64,000 nt of DNA, taken from Panaeolus papilionaceus. Its lineage: Eukaryota; Basidiomycota; Agaricomycetes; Agaricales. This document shows, in pieces, positions 35,542 to 48,668 of this stretch. The notes beneath the pieces are model-generated. The model saw only the letters and a list, made by a program, of their open reading frames with translations. It was not told where the DNA came from and did not search any database. How positions within the stretch are numbered: position 1 is the first letter of the stretch; every line of letters starts with the position of its first letter. The stretch covers positions 930,001-994,000 of the forward strand of contig JADNRZ010000013.1 in the NCBI GenBank assembly GCA_015501605.1, read 5' to 3'. The position numbers and the translations under genes are program-made.

Positions 35542-36948
35542 CTATTTTCTAGTCTTGTGCCCAATGCCTTGTAGTTGAGCTGCAAGGAAGTTCTTGGCTT
35601 TCTGGAACCGTGACACATCTATGCGTCCATCGCTAGCCTGGCACTGATCATGGTCATGGTCTTTCTGGCGATGTTTCTTGACAATGGTCTGTACAAAAGG
35701 GATGGCCTCCTCAAATCCCATGGGAGGATCGCCGAAGGCAATCACCTGACCCTCGAATTTCGTCAACAGTCGTTCTGCCTTGTGTAGCTGTTCCTCTGTG
35801 AGTGCCTTGAGTCCTGGGTTTGCATGTACAAATGGGTCACTGAGCTCGACTTCGAGGTTGCACTTGCATTGCTGTGCAGACTGTATGCGGTCAAGAAGGT
35901 CATGGTATAAGTGAGGACCAAAAGTTTCATCTTGCAGGCTTTCTCTCAAGCTGTTTTTGATAACTGGATAGGGTGTGATAGTGCCGAAATTGAGGCAGTC
36001 GATAGCGGAGCTGTGGGTGTTCGTAAACTTAAGAACCAAACCTCCTTGTTCTTGTAAGTCCTAATAAAGAAGTGGCATATCCAGTCAAAAAAATGACCAG
36101 AATAAATCAATGACAAATGTAGATCAAACCTTCCAGACATGATCTTGTAGGTGTACAAACCGTTTCTCAGCTGCAGCAATTGTCCGTTCGTTCCATAGTC
36201 TGTCCCACATTGTTGTGATGACTATTATTCCACCAGGCTCATCTGTGTTGATAGCAGCTAATAGCTTCAACATCTCAATCGTTCTATGTTTGGTGCCCGG
36301 CAGCCGCGTGTAGGTGATGGGCCATAAGTAGAAGATCTCAGCTATTGACGAGCAGCTGGTGCATATGTAAGATGAGACACGATCGAAGAGCTAGTAAGTG
36401 CCAAACGTACTTGTGAGCTTTCATCCATCCTTTCACCATTTCGATGATTTCAAACTCGGAAATCTGGCTGTCTGAGAAGCCAGGGGTGTCGAGAATGTAG
36501 AACCGCCCCGCTTCTGCTCTGTGCCTTGTAATACTAGTTCCCGGTCCCTTCCACAGGTCAATGTTCGTAAACTCATACGTCGTAATCACCTGCGTAACAC
36601 TCTCCAACTGATCCTTCGCGATCCCCAGTGCGTCATTTCCAGCCAATGCTTCAATGAACTAAGCATTCGAAAATTGGTAGCATTTATATTAAGCGCTACC
36701 GCCATTGTTGCATGTATCAACCGCAATCCGACTTACTCTGCTCTTTCCGGCTCCCGTTGGACCCATCACTCTATAATACAGACCGTAAAATCAGTAATTA
36801 TCTTTATACAGAAGGTCAAGTCCAAGATAACGTACAGCATGACTCCGTCTGGCTTATCATTGTACTGAATTGCCGAGTCAGCGATGGGCACGAGAGTAAG
36901 ATCCTTCGCTATCCAACGGTCAGTAGAGGTCTCCTGCTGAGTAGACAT
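35542..36948 (-). CDS. AIG1-like GTPase, tandem copy 2 (379 aa, longest)
   Basis: The clearest member of the family. Exons are 36948-36836, 36770-36737, 36658-36411, 36355-36130 and 36060-35542. Together they make 1140 nt with all junctions in phase. Motifs by residue are P-loop GPTGAGKS 41-48, DTPG 106-109, TMWD 180-183 and THSSA 222-226, followed by an alpha-helical C terminus with KALTEEQLHKAERLLTKF. The P-loop sits alone in a 34-nt exon. There is no signal peptide or membrane segment, so it is probably cytosolic. A His/Asp stretch (KDHDHDQCQ) near the end is absent from copies 3 and 4. The nucleotide pocket looks complete, with Asp in the G4 position as in the wider family. Confidence 0.85.
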
Positions 36949-38357
36949 ACTCGAGGAGGTCAGAGATGATGGTGGTGAGAAGTGAATATGGGATCTGTCA
37001 GCGTTATCACGATCAAGGTAGAATTAGGCTCAACAGATTGAGGACAGTCAACACGTGGTGATAGAGTATTTGAATGAACAAGTTCCCGGCGGTGTCAAGA
37101 CAAAACGGTGGCATCGCTAGTATTATCCGGGGATAGATACCAGGAATTTGTGATAATAAGAACATGATGATGTTGCATCGCGCTCTTGCGAGCGAAACAT
37201 CCTTAGCCTCTTTCGTTCGACTCACGCTGATAGTATCAATATCAATATAGATATTCGAAACCGTAGCTGGAACGCGGTATGATCTTATTAAAGAGTTATT
37301 TATAATATTACCATCATCCATGAGCATGGCTCCCGTTGTCGTGAGATGCGTGCTTGTTATCCTGTTGCCGCCATTGTAAGAATCATCAAAACGTTCTGTT
37401 GATTAACTGGTGTTCGAATTTTTCGAAGGACGCACCACGCAGCTCTATGCGGTTGTGGATTTGACCGTCGACGTCTGAGAAGGGTGAGAAGGAGGAGAGA
37501 AGATGACGTGGGCTAGAGCTGAAGAGAGAAGAAGGGTGAAGGACGAACGCGCCCACGAAGGGTAGCAGACCTTCAAGCCTCTCGCGCCCACATAAGAAGA
37601 CCGATTGTCATTATTGGGGCATCATGCTGGTATGATAGTGATATCGGCAGCTAGTCAAATCGGGAACAGGGGCGTATACTTCGGAATTTGAAAGCCCTGA
37701 TTTGGGTGACTGCAGTGAAATGCGACAGATATGTGTGTTTGTTTTAGCTCATGTTGTGCATGCTGCATCGCTCGCCGGTGATGTGCTTGTTGGGATATCT
37801 AAGTGAAAGGCGAATGAGGAATGATGGTGCGACTGGAGTACGAGATAGTGGGACAGAAGAGGAAGGTGAGACACGCAGTACGAGTTTAGGTGTCGATATA
37901 CCAGAGAGGTGACGGAGGTGGATAGTCGTGAGTAAGAGGTAATGGGAGACAAAAACGGGTGGACAGATATGACGAAAATGACGAGAATAAAGCCCTCACG
38001 AGTGTGTACACAGCCAACGATACCGAACACGAGATGCGAACACGAAGTATGAAATACGAGGGGAATAAGAGCTTGTATTGATGGTTAAACTACGTATATG
38101 ATAAACTTGAATGTACGGAAATCCGTAGAAACCGAAAGAAAAGCCGCGAATCTACGAAGAGTGCGCAGCGCGTGAACGGAGCAGTTATGGGAGCGCAAAT
38201 AATCGCAGTCTTGCTTTCCATACATCACCACCCTCGTCAAATCACGTCTTATATTGGAAAAATGTACAGTGCACCCCCACTTCTCTTGGTGCAAAGAGCA
38301 GTGTGTGCTAAGAGCGGAGGCAGCAAGAGTGCGGCATGAATGGGGAGTAAAAAGAGA
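36949..38357. other. Unit 2 upstream spacer
   Basis: Resembles 29243-30769, including the GCATCGCTCGCCGGTGATG word near 37766 and a shortened minus-strand ORF (38030-37749). The segment preceding the hairpin array is shorter than in units 1 and 4. Confidence 0.4.
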
Positions 38358-38900
38358 ACCCACTCTCATCTGCATCGCTCATACACGACACGCCCCAGCC
38401 ACCACTGACTCGTCGACCAGTAGCTGTGAGAGTGGGCGAAGAGGATACAATTAAAACGACCCACTCTCGTGCGCGTCGCTCACAGACGACACGCAGCAAC
38501 ACCACTGGCACACATACCGGTGGTGGTGGCAGTGGGTGAGAAGGCAAACAAAAATGACACATTCGTGCTCATGCGTGTCGGTCATAGACCAGCGATGGTG
38601 AGTGTCGGTTAAGAGTAAAATAGATTCCACTCATGGATGCGTTGCTCATGGACGAGCAGCGCAACCACCAAAGGCACAATAGACGGCGTGGTGGGAATGG
38701 GGTACGAATGAAAATAAGGACAACCCATTCTTGTCGTGTTGCTCACAGACAAAACGTCCCATCACTACTGGCTCACAGACCAGCAGCGGTGAGAGTGGGT
38801 GAAGAAGGTAAAATTAAAACCACGCACTCTCGTGTGCATCTCTCGGAGAATACGCACATTAACACCACTGGCACCCAAATCAGTGTTGATGAGAGTGGGA
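38358..38900. repeat. Fold-back repeat array C2, six units
   Basis: Same organisation as C1. The third unit is shortened (38559-38606) and the fourth has lost most inner pairing (ACCACCAAAGG/GGCGTGGT). The first, second, fifth and sixth keep outer and inner arms. Confidence 0.7.
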
Positions 38901-40389
38901 CAATAGAAACAAGCACAAAAAGAAAAAGCCATCCGTAGAGAATGTTGGCCGACGAGCTGCTCACCTTGAGCTTCGGCGAGTAAACAAGCTGGTGATGCTG
39001 GTGCTGGTGCTAGTTTTCATGGTGGTAGTAGAAAGGAGAGACGCGAAAGAGGAAACAAGCAACGGTCCAAGATTGACGCGCAAAAGAGTGACAAGAGGGA
39101 GGAGAGGCCGCAGGACACCAGACGGTGAGGTGAGCAGACAAGAGATGAGAGACGCGAGAGGACGAGAAGGAGACAAATGGAAGGGATGCGAAGATCACAG
39201 AGATCTGCTACTTCACGGTGACACAGGCAAGCAGTAGATTTATGGCGGATTATCATGAGGTGTTCTAGCAAGGGACCTTCCGGAAATAAAATGGCGCCAT
39301 CAGCGCACAAATCAATGATATTTAAGTGAGAGTAGATACCTTTTAACCATATTTCCACCTGTTTCAGTGAATCCTGCCTCCAGTCGTCAGAAGTACTGTG
39401 CCCAATGTGGAAAGGTGCGTTGTGCCTGTGTGATGGTCGTGGTTGGAAAGCAAGACGTGATGAGCTGGGAAAGAAATCAATGGTGACCGGTGACCCCAAA
39501 AAAGGTAATTTCTCGGCCCGTGGTGGATTCCACTCGAGGTTAGTTTAATGAGCGGCTTTCGACCTGGAGCATTAATCTGTCCATCTAAGAATTAATTCGC
39601 GTTAAACCATGCATTCAATGAACTTACCAGCCACGCGAGTGAAACAATGAGCGCGCTCGGGCTGTGCTCCTTGGTCTGCTCCGCACAAAGCGTTGTTCAG
39701 CTCATGGTGTGGTCTGCGTCGCTCGCCGCGCTCGTAAATAGTCACTATTAAATCACTCCGAGTTCCCCCAATGATTGTGGGGGCACTCGGCTACAGTAAG
39801 ATCATGGTTTGTTGAGAATCAGATTGAACGGCGAGGATTGGCCTTGACCCCTCTCATTCCTTTCACCTCTCGTTGCATCAAGCGAACCCACCAGCCAAGC
39901 GTCCCAAAAAATCTCTCATTGATGCAACCACTATTATGTACTGGAAAACGGAAGATGAATGAGTACGGATCACTCCAAAAATAAGATAGGGGTTCGACGT
40001 CTATCAACGCCGCGGACGTCGCTCGTCTTCTTACAATTCCCAAGTGCCATCTTCGTCGTCCCATTCTATCTTACCTTACTCGTCGGCACGTATGTATCAA
40101 GTTCAATCCTTGAATTTCATTTCATTCATAGCACCAGTCGCGCTGAGTCAAGAAACATAGAAAATAAAGTAGGCTGGCGGCCATCTAGAGGTAGGATTTA
40201 AAATGGGCATAGACACGTTCTTGAGGGGCACAAACGGTACGAGATGAAATGAACTCGTGTAAATGAAAATGCAAAGGGGGATGAGAATTAAAGAATGGAA
40301 GATAGACAGACGAATAAATGAGTGTCATACATGATATCGGCGCATGGATAAATCTGGATGTCTACCTGAATGAACAAAAATCAATTCAA
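38901..40389. other. Unit 2 spacer downstream of array C2
   Basis: The counterpart of 31341-32980, with the best-preserved unit hairpin at 39758-39790. No gene is supported. Confidence 0.4.
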
Positions 40390-41303
40390 GAGTAAACGAG
40401 ATATCGCAGGCATCAAACCGACACCCCTGCAAACACAAATCTACCCACCGCTCAACTCCATCAACGCCCTCGTCACACCCTCCATATCCCGCAAATTCCA
40501 CTCCCACTCCTTGTCTCCAATTCTCGTGTCCATCCTTCGTCTCGCCCTCCCTTTCCTTATCTCCCCCGCCGCTCCTCCTCACGTTGCCAATCGCGCGTCT
40601 GGGTGTGATCTCCACTCGAGAGCAATCAGGCCCATCTACACGCCCCCTCACGCGCGCATACACGAAGAGGAAGAAGCCGGAAGGACCTGCCCTCGGAAGA
40701 TGAGACACATACAGAACGTTGGACGTCGAGGGAGGTTGTTCCTCTGGTGTTAGTATGTTACAATAAAAGGAGTGCTTCTGCGATTTGGAAGCAGAATCAG
40801 AAGTCGAAGAACCGGAAGGACGGGAAGAAGCGGGGTTGGAAGAAGAGCAAGTCGAGGAGTTCTTGGGGAATGCAGCGAAAGCGGATGATGATTTACGAGT
40901 GAGTGAGCGAGGCGGTATTTGCGTTAGCCTTTTACCAAAATACCGAGTTCATTCGCGGGAAAGGACGTTGCGGGAGAGTCTAGGTTGAGGAATGAGGAGT
41001 AGTTGCATGTTTCAATTTCGCAAGAGATGGTGATCGGAAGAGGGATACTATCAGGAGAAGAATTCGTGCTCGACGTCGCGGCGAGAGTAGGGTACCCCTT
41101 GGGTTTGAAACCGCCCCAATATTCAGTTTCTCCCCAATGCTTGGTCTCTCATCCACACCCGACGCAGCCATCCACCCCGCAGCAGCAATGTACCCCGCAC
41201 AAACACTACTTCTCCTCTTATCCTTTCCTGCTCTACTCTGTCCAAACACCAACTCCGGCAACACATTCTCATCTGGCGTCCTTGCAAGTTTGGCCATCTT
41301 CAT
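40390..41303 (-). pseudogene. Ser/Pro-rich hypothetical gene, copy 2, 5' part missing
   Basis: It begins at MAKLARTPDENVLPELVFGQ (41297 downward) and runs through VDERPSIGEKLNIG and a basic/acidic C-terminal tail. The N-terminal KLEAVL segment and Ser/Pro middle are absent. Upstream of 41303 the sequence passes directly into the spacer of unit 3, so this copy was truncated by the event that removed a GTPase gene. Confidence 0.5.
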
Positions 41304-42344
41304 GGTCTGACGGGAGAGGAAGGTGGGACATGTAGTACAACTTAGGGGTCAATGTATGTGAGAGGCGATGATGGTGTATAATGTGAGTGAGAGGTGAAGG
41401 GAGACGAAAATGGAGGACAGATATGGCGAAAATGACAGGATTCAAGCACTAACGAATGTGTACACGGACACCGGACGACAACGAAGATGAGATACGAACA
41501 CGAAATACAAAATGCGGGGGGGATAAGAGCCTGTATTCATAGTAAACTACGTACATGTACTCAAGGAAAACCGTAGTGATCAAAAGAAAAGCCTCAAATC
41601 TAGAAAGAGTGTGCAGCGCGTGAACGCAGCACTGATACGGGAAGAAATAATTGGACAATGATATCACAAACTAAAAATAGGGGGCTACATCACCGCCCTC
41701 GTTCGAATCACGTATTATAATCGGCCACTATTAATCACTCACAGTCCCCACAATGATTCTGAGGGCACTGGGGCTAAAGCGGGATGATACTGATTGCTGT
41801 ACAGACGAAGAATGAATGCGGGAGTGTCAGCCATGCTAGCCCCCATCCCTTATAAGCCTCAGCGCTCGGATGGCTGTAGTTTTGGTTCAATACCAGAAGG
41901 TGTAATCGGGGAACAGACAGCTATACGATAGGAATGGAAACGAGCACTAGGGGACATTCGACTTGAACATGCGCAGCGATTGTGGCACTGACACGCGCAA
42001 ATAGAAAAGAAAAAGACAGATCCGAAAAAAAAACAAATAAATATTAGGATAGCGATGCTGTGCTCATCAAGCAAGTTCACCAGGTGTCCTAGAGACTCTC
42101 TCGTTGGAGCCGCACTTAGAACGAAGCGGAAGATGGAAATGCACACTAGAAGTTACATACTGCACCAAAATAGGGCCACCAACGGCAATGCATCAACGAG
42201 CTCATAAACTTCAGGGAGGTCTGTTGTCTTCTATGAATATCCTCAGTATGCACCATCTTGGTCAAACAAACGAGGATGCGCCACACTACCCCTCCACTTT
42301 CAAGGCAGCAAGAGTGAGGCTTGAATGGAGATTAAAAAAAGAGA
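41304..42344. other. Unit 3 upstream spacer, joined directly to copy 2
   Basis: At about 41310-41325 the Ser/Pro-rich sequence changes into the AGGAAGGTGGGACATG-type spacer that normally lies about 800 bp upstream of a GTPase gene. The GTPase gene and its flanks are missing. Diverged hairpin sequence lies at 41740-41774. Confidence 0.5.
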
Positions 42345-42877
42345 ACCCACTCGCACGCGCATTGCTCATAGACGACAAGCCCCAACCACGGCTAACTCGT
42401 CGCCCAGTAGCTGTGAGAGTGGGTGAAGAAGATAAAATTTAAATGACCCACTCTGATGCGCATCGCTCGGACGAGAAGCAGCAACGCCACTGGCACACAG
42501 ACCAGTGGTGATGGGAGTGGGTGAGAATGCAAACAAAAATGACAGTCTCGTGCGCGTCGGTCATACTGAGACAATGCATCCCAACGACCGCTGGCTCATA
42601 AGACCGGCGACAGCGACGGTGAGGGTAGGGTGAGGGTAAATAGAACCCACTCATGGATGCATTGTTCGTAGACGAGAACCACAACCACCACTGGTATATG
42701 ACCAGGATGAGGTAGGTTAAGAACGACCCTCAATACCACCCAGTCTTGTCGTGTTGCTCAAAGAAAACACGTCCAATCACTGCTGGCTCAGACCAGCAGC
42801 GGTGAGAGTAGGTGAAGATGATAAAATTAAAACAAACCCACCACCAGCACCCAAACCAGTGGTAGCGAGAGTGGGAC
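42345..42877. repeat. Fold-back repeat array C3
   Basis: Six units are recognisable. The fourth is shortened, and the sixth lacks its 5' outer arm (begins at 42838, keeps CCACCAGCACCCAAACCAGTGG). It is the array of the unit lacking a GTPase gene. Confidence 0.65.
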
Positions 42878-43289
42878 AAGGATATATCCAATAGAAACAT
42901 GCACAAAAAAGAAAAAGTCACTTGTAGAGAACGTTGGCCTATGAGCTGCTCAATTTGAGCGAGCCAGTGGCTTCAGCGAGTGAACGGGCTGGTGCTGATG
43001 CTGCTGCTGGTGTTAGTGATGATGGTGGTGGTGGGACAAAGGAGAGACACGGAAGAGGAAACGAGCCCGGGATGAGGGGCAGAAAGTATGGCGAGAGGGT
43101 GGAGAGATCCAAAGACGCTAGACGGTGATCATAAGGTAAGGAGACAAGAGAGGAAAGACGCGAGAGGACGACGAGGAGACATATTGAAGGGACTCAAAGA
43201 TCACAGTCGTCCGCTTCAGATCTTCTACTCTACAGTGACGCGCGTAAGTGGTAGAATGACTGCCTGAACGACAGGAAATCAATTCAAGA
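42878..43289. other. Unit 3 short spacer
   Basis: A GCTGCTGCTGGTG/GGTGGTGG-rich stretch and the start of the Ser/Pro-rich block. The segment carrying the per-unit hairpin is missing at this position. Confidence 0.35.
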
Positions 43290-44790
43290 CTAAATGTGTT
43301 ATCACGGGCATCAAACCAAACACCCCTCACACACAAATCTAACCTCACTCAACGCCTCTAACGCCCTTGTCACGCCCTCCATATACCTCAAATTCCACTC
43401 TCGCTCCTTGCATCTCCAATCCTTGCGTCCATCCTCTCTCTCTCTCCTTCCGTTCCATATTCTCCCTCGCCGATCATGCGTCTGGGTGTGATCTCCACTG
43501 AAGAGAAAACAGGCTTATCCACACTCTTCTTGGCGCATATACGAAGGAGAGGGGGGAGAGGTTGGTGTCCAGAGGAGAGGTACAGGAGGGATGTTGCACA
43601 TCGGGGAGCTGGTGCCACGTGTGTGAGATGCGTTTAGCTTCTGAGACGCAGACTTGGAAGCGGAAGTAGAACCTGAAGAGCCTGAAGAAGAGGCAGTGTT
43701 CTTAGGGAACGTAGCAAATGGGATGGCGAGCTATCAGTGAGTGAGTGAGGTCCTTGTTTGCGTTTGCCTTTACTGGAAATGCTGAGTTCCTGAGCCGGGG
43801 GAAGGAGGAGGTCGCAGGAGAATCCATGTTGAGGAATGACGAGCACTTGGATATGTCAATCTCGCGAGGGACAGTGATAATGAAGGGGATACCAGCTGGA
43901 GAAGAACTCGTGATTGCCGTCGCTGTGGGGAAACCTTGGGTGCGGGAACGTCGCCAATATTCCACTTCTCCCCAACCCTCAGTGCTAGTGCCCTCGTATC
44001 CATGTTCACACTCAATGCAGCCATCCACCCCCAGCAGCAACATACGCGGCACAAACGCGACTCCTCATATTTTTTCCCTCCCTACTCTGCCCAAACACCA
44101 ACTTAGGCGGCACTTTCTCTTGCCATCTTCGTCCTCTTCTCGCGATCGGTGAATCTGGCGGAAAATCTGGTGCAACCAGCCAGCGACCTGGGTGATGTAG
44201 GCGATGTGAGATGACTGGTGATGGTCGGGGTGGTGGTGGTGGAAGTGAAAGAGCTGTCAACAGTGCACCTAGAGTTGGTGGGTGGGAGAGGGATGGGCCA
44301 TGGCAGGGTATGGTATTGAGCCTCGTGTTGTAGCTTGTTCACCGGATTTGAATTTTGTCGGCACGGAACGAAAACAGAGGAGGAGGAGCCAGGAGAGAGA
44401 TTGGGCTCCTTTGACTTTTTGGTCTTCCCTCAGGAAGTCATGTCCAGAGCGGATGGAACGTTGAGAGGAGCGGGAGGAGCACAGCGGTAATTTTTGCCAA
44501 GTGTATGCGTAGGTGAGGCACTGCATGATGAGCTACTGCTGGGCGGAGCGTCGTAGAACGACACAGCAGATGGCACGCGAGAGTTGCTGGTGTTGAGATG
44601 GGGAGGAGGAAGGTACTGGAGTTGTTATCCTGCCGACTGAACATTGGATGGAATCCGGTCGGATAATCCATCAGGGGCTGTGGAAGATGCCTCCTTCGCG
44701 TTTATGGCATGATGGGAGAGGTTCAATGACAAGAGGTGTGGTAGCGAGGACGGCTTCTAGTTTGCGGGCTGAGTGGGGCAGACAAAAGTT
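43290..44790 (-). pseudogene. Ser/Pro-rich hypothetical gene, copy 3, decayed
   Basis: Contains the KLEAVLATTPLVIEP-like start (about 44765-44710), a Ser/Pro middle (SVPTKFKSG), and PDSPIARRGRRWQEKVPPKLVFGQ near 44150, where the KLARTLGEN part of the motif is deleted. Then comes GIPFIITVPREIDISKCSSF. The deletion and changing frames argue against function. Confidence 0.45.
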
Positions 44791-45849
44791 GGTTGAACCT
44801 ACATCAGACGAAGAGGACTAGGTTACTCAGGTGAAGAATAGGCATAAATAGGATTACCTCTAGGCAGAGTACCAACGATGAGGGTCTAGAGAAAAGAAGT
44901 GGTCGTGATGGGCGAGCAGTGAAATGAAAAACCCATAGCCATCAATTGACGATTCAATGAGAATTGACTTGGGACGAACCTAACCAGATGTGACTCCCTC
45001 TTCTATGACAATCACATGGTTTGCGGTTATGAATGGTTGTGGCCTGAGAATTTGAGCCCAGTTTCCTCTGCGATCTCGCTCGGTATAAGGAGCAAAGACG
45101 CGCAGGCGTGCCTATGAAGCCAGTCCGTGGACGGTGATGGGAGGCGAGGTAGCCCAAGCACTATTATATCGCTTGTTCTTATTAGACAAGGTGCCAGGTG
45201 AGAACGTCTTTATATGTGCTTAGATGCAGGAAACCGAGGTTGGCGGAGAAAAGGAAAACAGAATTGTCATGAACGACGTGTTGAGTTGGTGAAAGGCGGA
45301 AGAGAGAGGTGCGTTAGTCTCGGTGAGAGGCTGGGTTAGCCGAGACTAGAGGTGCGTGGGACGTTGAGCCCACCTAAATTGACTTCCATTCAAGTTTGGA
45401 GCTATGCAAAGAACCATACCTCGCTTCTAAACGCGTGAAGTCGTTGAAGGAGTACCTAGCAGTCATATTGAATTAATAAAATATGGGCATATTTGAATAT
45501 TAGCTTCGAGCTGTGCGTTCATTCGAATTCACCGCCGTAGCGACCAGTAATCCTGTCAACCCACCATCAATGTGGTTCAAGAGGTGAGCAAGAGCGAAGA
45601 TGCGGGTAACAAGGATACTGTAACTGTGTAGAGATCGTGTCATCCGGGAAGGGATATAAATGACTGGGTATGTCTACCCCTCTGATAGGTATTCAAGGGA
45701 ACTTGATATCAAGACTGTGCTCAATGACCCATGAAGAATTTCTTGAGGATGAAGGAACAACACAAAGGCGGAGAGAAAAAGGGACAATATATATATGAAC
45801 TTCGATATCGGATATGTGATGTTACACCAAACGCTCCAACCTCTGCAAA
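44791..45849. other. Spacer between the Ser/Pro-rich copy 3 and GTPase copy 3
   Basis: A repeated flank. A local inverted repeat, TTAGTCTCGG...CCGAGACTAG at about 45314-45349, is not present in the other units. Confidence 0.4.
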
Positions 45850-47219
45850 CTACTTCCTAATTTTGTTCCCAACGTCTCGTAGTTTCGATGTAAGGAAGTT
45901 CTTGGCTTTCCGAAACACAGCTACACGCCCTTCTCGGCGATGCTTCTTTTCAATGCTCCGTATGAAGGGAATGGCGTCCTCAAATCCTACAGGAGGGTCG
46001 CCGAACGCAATCAGCTGGCCCTCGAATTTCGTCAACAGCTGTTCCACCTTGTGCAGTTGTTCCTCTATGAGTGCCTTGAGTTCCTCATTTGACTGTGCAA
46101 CTGGGTCACTGAGCTCAGCTTTGATATTGGCCTTGCGCTGCTGTGCAGCCTGTATGCGGTTGAGAAGGTCATGGTATAGGTGAGGACCAAAAGTTTCATC
46201 TCGAAGGCTTCCTCTCAAGCCACTTGTGCGAACTGAAAAGAGTATCCTACTGTTGGAATTAAGGCAGTTGATAGCGGAGCTGTGGGTGTTCGTAAACTTA
46301 AGAACCAAACCTCCTCGTTCTCGTAAGTCCTAATAAAGAAGTGGCATATCCAGTCAAAAAAAATGAGCAGAATAAATCATTGACAAATGTAGATCAAACC
46401 TTCCAGACATGATCCTGTAAGTGCACAAACCGTTCCTCAGCTGCGGCAATTGCCTGTTCATTCCATAGTCTGTCCCACATAGTTGTGATGACCTTTATTG
46501 AACCAGGCTCATCAGTGTTGATAGCCGCCAATAGCTTCAACATTTCAATCGTTCTACGTTTGGTGCCCGGCAGCCGCGTGTCAGTGATCGGCCATAAGTA
46601 GAAGATATCATTTAAGTCTGAGCAGCTGGTGCAGATGTAAGATGAGACACAATCGAGGAGCTAGTGAGTGCCTAACGTACTTGTGCACATTCATCCATTC
46701 TTTTACCATTTCGATGATTTCAAATTCGGAAATCTGGCTATCTGAGAATCCAGGCGTGTCGAGAATGTACATCCGCCAACCTTCCGCTCCGCGCCTTCTA
46801 ATACTGGTTCCAGGCCCATGCCACCAATCAATGTCCGTAAACTCATACGCTGTAATCACCTGCGTAACACTGTCCAACTGATCCTTCGAGATCCCTAGTG
46901 TGTCATTTCCAGCCAATGCTTCAATGAACTAAGTATTTGAAAAGTTGGTAGGATTTATATTAAGCACTACCGTCATTGCTGCATGTATCAACTGCAATCC
47001 GACTTACTCTGCTCTTTCCGGCTCCCGTTGGACCCATCACTCTATAAAACAGTCCATAAAATCAACGTCTGTCTTCACAGAAAATGTCAAGTCCAAGATA
47101 GCATACATTATGACTACGTCTCGCTTATAATCGAACTGAATTGCCGTGTCGGCGATGGGCACGAGAGTGAGATCCTTCGCTATCCAACGGTCAGTAGAGG
47201 TCTCCTGCTCAGTAGACAT
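45850..47219 (-). CDS. AIG1-like GTPase, tandem copy 3 (366 aa)
   Basis: Five exons as in copy 2, starting MSTEQETSTDRW at 47219, with the last exon at 46329-45850 (160 codons). It has the G1 P-loop exon, YILDTPGFSDSQ, ITTMWDRLWNE and FTNTHSSAINCLN. The C terminus (KHRREGRVAVFRKAKNFLTSKLRD) matches copy 4 closely, so copies 3 and 4 are sister duplicates. The first exon ends with a GTATGC donor. No defect was seen. Confidence 0.8.
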
Positions 47220-48668
47220 ACTCGAGGAGGTCAGAGATGATGATAGCGAGAAGTGAATATGGGATTTGCCAGTGTTATCGTGATCAAGGTAGATTCAGGA
47301 TACTCAGCACGTGGTGAAAGAGCATTTGAATGAACAAGTTCTCAGCAGTGTCAAGACAAAACGTGGCATCGCTGGTATTATCCGAGGATAGACACTGAGC
47401 AATCTGTGATAATAGGAACATGCCGATGGGGCCTAGCGCTCTTGTAAGAGCAACGCTCTTAGCTTCCTTCGTTCGTTTCAAACTGATAGTATAAATCATG
47501 TAGTATTCGGAAACTCACGGTATGAGCTTATTAATGAGTTATGCATAATAGTATAATCATCCAAGAGCACGTCTCCTGCTGTCGTGTGATGCGGGGTGGT
47601 TATCATGTTGACGTCACTGTAATAATCAGCACAACGATGCTGATTTATCCGGTGTTCGAAATTTTCGAAGGACCCACCACGCAGCTGTATGCGATCGTGG
47701 GGCTGACCGTCCACGGGTGAGAGGGGTGAGGAGGAGGAAAGTTAAACTGAGCTATAGGTGAAGAGGCTGAGTTTGAAAGCCCTGGCTTGGATGATTGACA
47801 ATATGACTGAAATGCGAAAGATACGTGTTGCGGATATCGGGAAATATATACCGCATAGACATACATACTGAGCAACTTGAAGTCAACAATGATATGAGAG
47901 TTTGCTTTAACTCATGTCGTGCATGTCGCGTCGCTCGCCGGTGATGTGCGTGTTGGGATATCTAAGTGAAAGGCGAACAAGAAATGATGGTGCGAATGGA
48001 GTACGAGATAGTGGGATGGAAGAGGAAGGTGAGACACGCAGTACGAGCTCAGGGTTCAATGTACCAGAGAGGTGTCGAAAGTGGATAGTCGTGAGTAAGA
48101 GGTAACGGGAGACAAAAACAGGTGGACAGATATGACGAAAATGACCGGAATAAAGCCCTCACGAGTGCGTACATGGACAGCCAACGATACCGGAGACGAG
48201 ATGGGAACACGAAGTACGAAATACAAGGGGAATAAGAGCTTGTATTCATGGTTAAACTACGTATATGATAAACTTGAATGTACAGAAATCCGTAGAAACC
48301 GAAAGAAAAGCCGCGAATCTACGAAGAGTGCGCAGCGCGTGAACGGAGCAGTGATGCGAGCGGAAATGATCGCAGTCTTGCTTTCCATACATTATCGCCC
48401 TCGTCAAATCACGTCTTGTATTGGAAGACTGGATGAGAAGCATTAAGAGCAGGATGTACAGTACATCCACTGTAAACACGTCGTGCCATGTGCAACTGGC
48501 AAAGATGCGAGAAGTCTAGGATTAATTGAACAAACACACTCCCGAGTGCCCCGTCCATCGGCGCGCAGTCCTCCTGGACAGTGCACCACCACTTCTCTTG
48601 GTGCAAAGAGCAGTGTGCGCTAAGAGATGTGGCAGCAAGAGTGCGGCTTGAATGGGACTAAAAAGAGA
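47220..48668. other. Unit 4 upstream spacer
   Basis: Similar to 29243-30769, with GCGTCGCTCGCCGGTGATG near 47928. The segment before the array (48240-48660) is nearly the same as 38080-38350. No gene is supported. Confidence 0.4.
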
